Positions 47,501-64,000 of a stretch of 64,000 nt of DNA are shown piece after piece. The DNA is from Pogonophryne albipinna. Lineage: Eukaryota; Chordata; Actinopteri; Perciformes; Artedidraconidae. The notes under the pieces are model-generated. The model did not search any database. It was not told the origin of the DNA and was given only the letters and a program-made list of their open reading frames with translations. The position numbers and the translations under genes were made by a program. The stretch's first letter is position 1; the number at the start of each line of letters is the position of its first letter. The stretch is taken from positions 39,929,567 to 39,993,566 of the forward strand of contig CM053252.1 of NCBI GenBank assembly GCA_028583405.1. The letters run 5' to 3'.

Positions 47501-48538
47501 GGTTCCTTCACATTTTGCGCTCAAAACCATTGAAAAACTTTTCCCTAACCTTTTAGGGACACTATTGGGGTCTGTGGGACTGGTAAATGGGGCCAACTGA
47601 TTACCATACTGTACTTTTGCCAACTGGGGAGGTGGAAAAAGGGAACTTTGTGTTTGACTTTAAACACTTCTGGGATGCTTTGCATACGTTTTACACACTT
47701 TTGGGGACTTTTGTGGATTTTTGGGACGAGTCAGTGTGGGCACGACTGTGAATAAAACTGATGTTAAACAAATATCAATGACAGCACATACGCGTTTCAA
47801 AGGCTACACAAATTATGAATAATTACTTTGACATTTGAAGATAAGTAACAATTAATACGTGGGGAAAGACACAATCGTCTAAGGGGAACTGAGGGCTAAA
47901 ATAAGCTTCTTATGTTACAAGTGTTAAAAGACAACGACTCGATATGGCTATTTTTAAGTGCGCAACGTTGGGGCTAATTACGGGACATGCTTCGTAATAT
48001 CGTAACGTTTAAGTTACCCGAAATGAACGAATTAGTTAACGTTATGTTTAATTCGAAGATGTATATATTTGAAAACGTCAATGTGTAAGAACCACGAATA
48101 ACAAAACATTAGCCATTAGCTTAGCATTTCGTTCCAACGGTAGTTGGTCACATTAGCCAAAAAGCTAATGTTGCTAAGTTAGCCACAAAATAGGCCCAAC
48201 GTTAGCGGAAGACAATCGCATGGATTGTTTGGCATCTGCAGCAATAGTTATTATCACCACACACAGTTTTTCAATTTAACTAAAAGCTAAATAAGCTGTC
48301 TGTTCTTAAAATGGGGCTAGTAACTAAGCGATGTTTTATAACCGTTGAATTGGCTAGAATGACGGTGAACGTTGGGTTAATCAGCTGTTTCGACCTCCTT
48401 TTTTATCTTCTGACCAGTTGGCCGAGTCGAATGATCGTTGATTGTGAAAACGTAATAAAATAGAGGGAACAATAACGTTATCCCAGGTGCTATTTGGCCT
48501 CCCAGTTGGCGGTGTCGTGTCAACATGGCGTTCTTTAC
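44559..48538 (-). other. zc3h4: Probable first intron of zc3h4 (about 4 kb)
   Basis: The span between the proposed non-coding first exon and the ATG exon has no recognisable coding or RNA gene and no repeat I could name. It is A/T-rich with ordinary unique-looking sequence. Calling it an intron depends on the first-exon prediction. Confidence 0.45.
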
Positions 48539-49060
48539 CTCTGTACTCGTTTTCCAGAAAAGGCGAGTTTAATCCCTTTGACAGAAAAAGAAAAAGAAAC
48601 CCCGGGCTTTTTGTGTAAAAGCACAGGACAAATAAATAAATTCATTTAAATATGATTGTAGAATTACTCGACCTTTCGTCAGTCAGGAGACTGTTGTGTT
48701 CGTGGTTGGTAGTTGGGGAGTTTGGATGGACAGTCATGCTTTCCACAGCCATTTCCTCTAGCTACATTGAGGTGCAAAAAATTACAACTCGACACTGGAA
48801 TCTACTGGCTTATGCGTCACTTCACTATGATCTGCTTGATTTGGTTTTAGGAAGAGTTTTAGTTCATAGTAGGCAATGCTCCACTACAGTTGTAAGAGAA
48901 ATATGATGAAATTGAGTCCTGACGTTCTCCGTCCTACAGTTGCGATGTGAAATGACGACTGATGAACTTAAAATGGCCGACAGTCTTCTCCTAAGAGAAG
49001 AGAGGCGGGTTTCTCCGAGGATGACGTAACGACGAAGGACGTTCTTGTTCGCGTCTCACG
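48539..49060 (-). promoter_or_regulatory. zc3h4: Probable zc3h4 promoter and non-coding first exon
   Basis: On the minus strand, ACAGAG|gtaaag at 48539/48538 is a good donor with no suitable reading frame before it, fitting a 5'-untranslated exon. The surroundings carry CAACATGGCG (48521-48530) and AAAATGGCCGA (48970-48980), both like YY1 sites, and TGACGTAA (49022-49029), a CRE-like site. The sequence is richer in CpG than its neighbours. The transcription start is not determined. Confidence 0.45.
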
Positions 49061-50468
49061 GAAATTACCGAGTAAAGATACTCACAGGGTAAAATGAGCC
49101 CCCGGGTTTGACTCGAAAGTGCAGCTGTAGCGCAAGTAGTGGTTAGGCATACATGATATTTAAAGAATCACAGTTTACTAAGACATTTAAGTGTAAATTG
49201 TCTTTAACATTTGAATTGTAACTTTAACTTCGTTTACCTTTACTAACTGTTTTATTAACTATATTTGTACATGTTTTTTTTATTACATGTATATATTTTC
49301 ACTTCTGTACTTTTGTACTATTTCAATTCAGGTTTTTTGATGGGAAGATGGGAAACTGTTTGTGCTGCTGTCACTGCTGTTTTGGTTGAAGAAATGTTGT
49401 CTACATAAAGCCACACACGTTTTATAATGTTCGAAAATGGCTGTATAGTTTCAAAGACTGTAGCCTACCAAAGAAGAATGTACCTATATGTCAGCCTTGC
49501 CAGTTTATTGGACATTGGCTTGTTGGATATAGTATTCATTTCTTGTAATCAATGTCACATCAGAAACTCACTTATTTCATTAACATCAATGCCTATTAGA
49601 CATGGACAGACTGAGCTCTTGATGGTAGCACTTGGAATACTGTACAAAAAAAAGTGAATTAAACTCGTATTACACAATAAATTATAATATTTGTATGGGT
49701 AATGGAAGACAAATGTTCCTGTTTTTTGTAATACAGTGCACATGCTATATAATAGTGTAAACATTACTTACAGTGCTTTGGACTTTTAGTTGGATCTTAA
49801 AACATTTTTGGGAAACGTAATTTGATAAATACGATTTGTTAATAATGTTAAAAAAAATCTTAATTTCCTCAGTCCACTGCTTAATGTGTTCATTATTTAA
49901 GCGACAATTTACATGAATAAAATACTTTTTGAAAAAAACATAATTTTAACAAACAGAACCAGGCCTACATATTTAAACATTACTTAATTTTTGCTCCCTT
50001 AATATTATATTGGATTAAGTTTCCCCCCTCTTTCAGGGGGTTTATATGTAATATATATTTATTTGGGTATTTATCTAATTTCCTTTATGCATAATTCTGT
50101 CATGGAATTAAATAACCTTTATTGTTTCTTTGTTTTTAACTTTTGCCCTTTGTCATCACTTAGGACTTGTTTTTTACAATATTTGTTGTTCAAAATGGTC
50201 TAATATTTACCTTACACTCATGCTTAAATGTAGATTGTATTGTTGCAGTGGCCGATGCATTAATTACAAACCAGCAACATTGAAATAAGTTCCTTGGTGT
50301 TTCTAGGACTGTAAACAACTTTACAAATAAATATAAAGCATTAAAAAAAAAAACACTAATGTCTGATATAAAATTCGGGGGAACGTATGACAAACAAATC
50401 GAGGACCTCGATAAACTGAAAATCCATGAAATAAAATTCGAGAAAACACATATTTTGTTTTGTTTTAG
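49061..50468. other. zc3h4-sae1 intergenic region
   Basis: A/T-rich sequence between two divergent genes. No gene, RNA or named repeat was recognised; the short open frames here are isolated and lack splice or codon evidence. Confidence 0.6.
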
Positions 50469-50476
50469 TGACGTCA
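50469..50476 (+). promoter_or_regulatory. Palindromic CRE (TGACGTCA) upstream of sae1
   Basis: A perfect 8-bp CREB/ATF site 112 bp before the first sae1 ATG, in a locally GC-richer stretch (50460-50587). It is probably part of the sae1 core promoter. Binding is inferred from the motif alone. Confidence 0.55.
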
Positions 50477-50587
50477 TCATCCAGCGCCCATTCAGCGGGA
50501 CTGTCGCGGCATTTAAACATCCTTAACCCTAGCTGCATTGAGCAAAGCTCATTTACGCCGTAACCCCCGTAAACTCAGTGACCAAAT

Positions 50588-63745
<13,158 letters not shown>

Positions 63746-64000
63746 GTACTCCTCCTCCTCACTTCCACACTTTTATTTTAAAAGTTAGATTTTTTTGTTT
63801 AATGGCCTTCACTTATACTACACACTAATATAACATAACATTTTAATAAAAAACAAACTTGTACTTCAAACTTACAAAAACACACACCCTTAACTTGCAC
63901 TGGTAATAAATAGCATACATATCAAATAAATAAAAAAGAAGAATTTCACAATTCCCTTCCAGACACAGTCCACATTCCCTTGCCTCAGAATGTTCATATT
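63746..64000 (+). other. sae1 intron 7 (start)
   Basis: Intronic sequence after the exon 7 donor; A/T-rich, nothing recognised. Confidence 0.6.

Noticed and set aside
48652..48906. 84-codon plus-strand frame in the zc3h4 promoter region
   Set aside because: No homology recognised, no splice context; it lies across the inferred zc3h4 first exon.

Overview
This window is vertebrate nuclear DNA, almost certainly from a teleost fish and probably a spiny-rayed one. The evidence is split genes with consensus splice sites, long dinucleotide microsatellites, a fish-type Tc1 element, many hAT, Harbinger-like and LTR elements, and two conserved single-copy vertebrate genes. Nothing in it is bacterial or viral in organisation. 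The species cannot be named from the sequence.

Layout. Positions 1-33,000 hold no host gene I can recognise. This part is transposons and tandem repeats: a nest of four elements at 4,993-8,933 (with THAP and piggyBac-like remnants), a deleted Tc1 element at 9,084-10,002, a 7-kb nest at 10,274-17,266 up to four levels deep, a non-autonomous LTR retrotransposon at 17,452-21,134 with a proline-rich tandem-repeat interior, two copies of a 0.5-kb hAT-type element, and a 4.9-kb minisatellite of 57-bp units at 28,032-32,978 that is open on both strands.

Positions 33,890-49,000 are zc3h4 on the minus strand. I could join 14 coding exons in phase into one reading frame of 1,406 codons, with three CCCH zinc fingers. 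One intron, lying between fingers 2 and 3, has the full set of U12-type AT-AC signals. From 50,588 to the window end is sae1 on the plus strand. Seven coding exons (295 complete codons) are present and the last about 50 residues lie beyond the window. The two genes are head to head, as I recall ZC3H4 and SAE1 being in human, with cAMP-response-element-like sites on both sides of the intergenic region.

How the genes work together. ZC3H4 is the RNA-binding subunit of the nuclear Restrictor complex (with WDR82), which stops unproductive and antisense transcription. SAE1 is the regulatory half of the SUMO E1 enzyme (with UBA2/SAE2). They share no pathway step; their link here is the divergent promoter region. 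The sae1 introns hold nested hAT elements, a 119-bp near-perfect palindrome, a 142-unit TG array and a TG tract next to a splice acceptor.

All coordinates come from reading the sequence. Family names given to transposons rest on terminal repeats, target-site duplications and short protein motifs, not on a database search.
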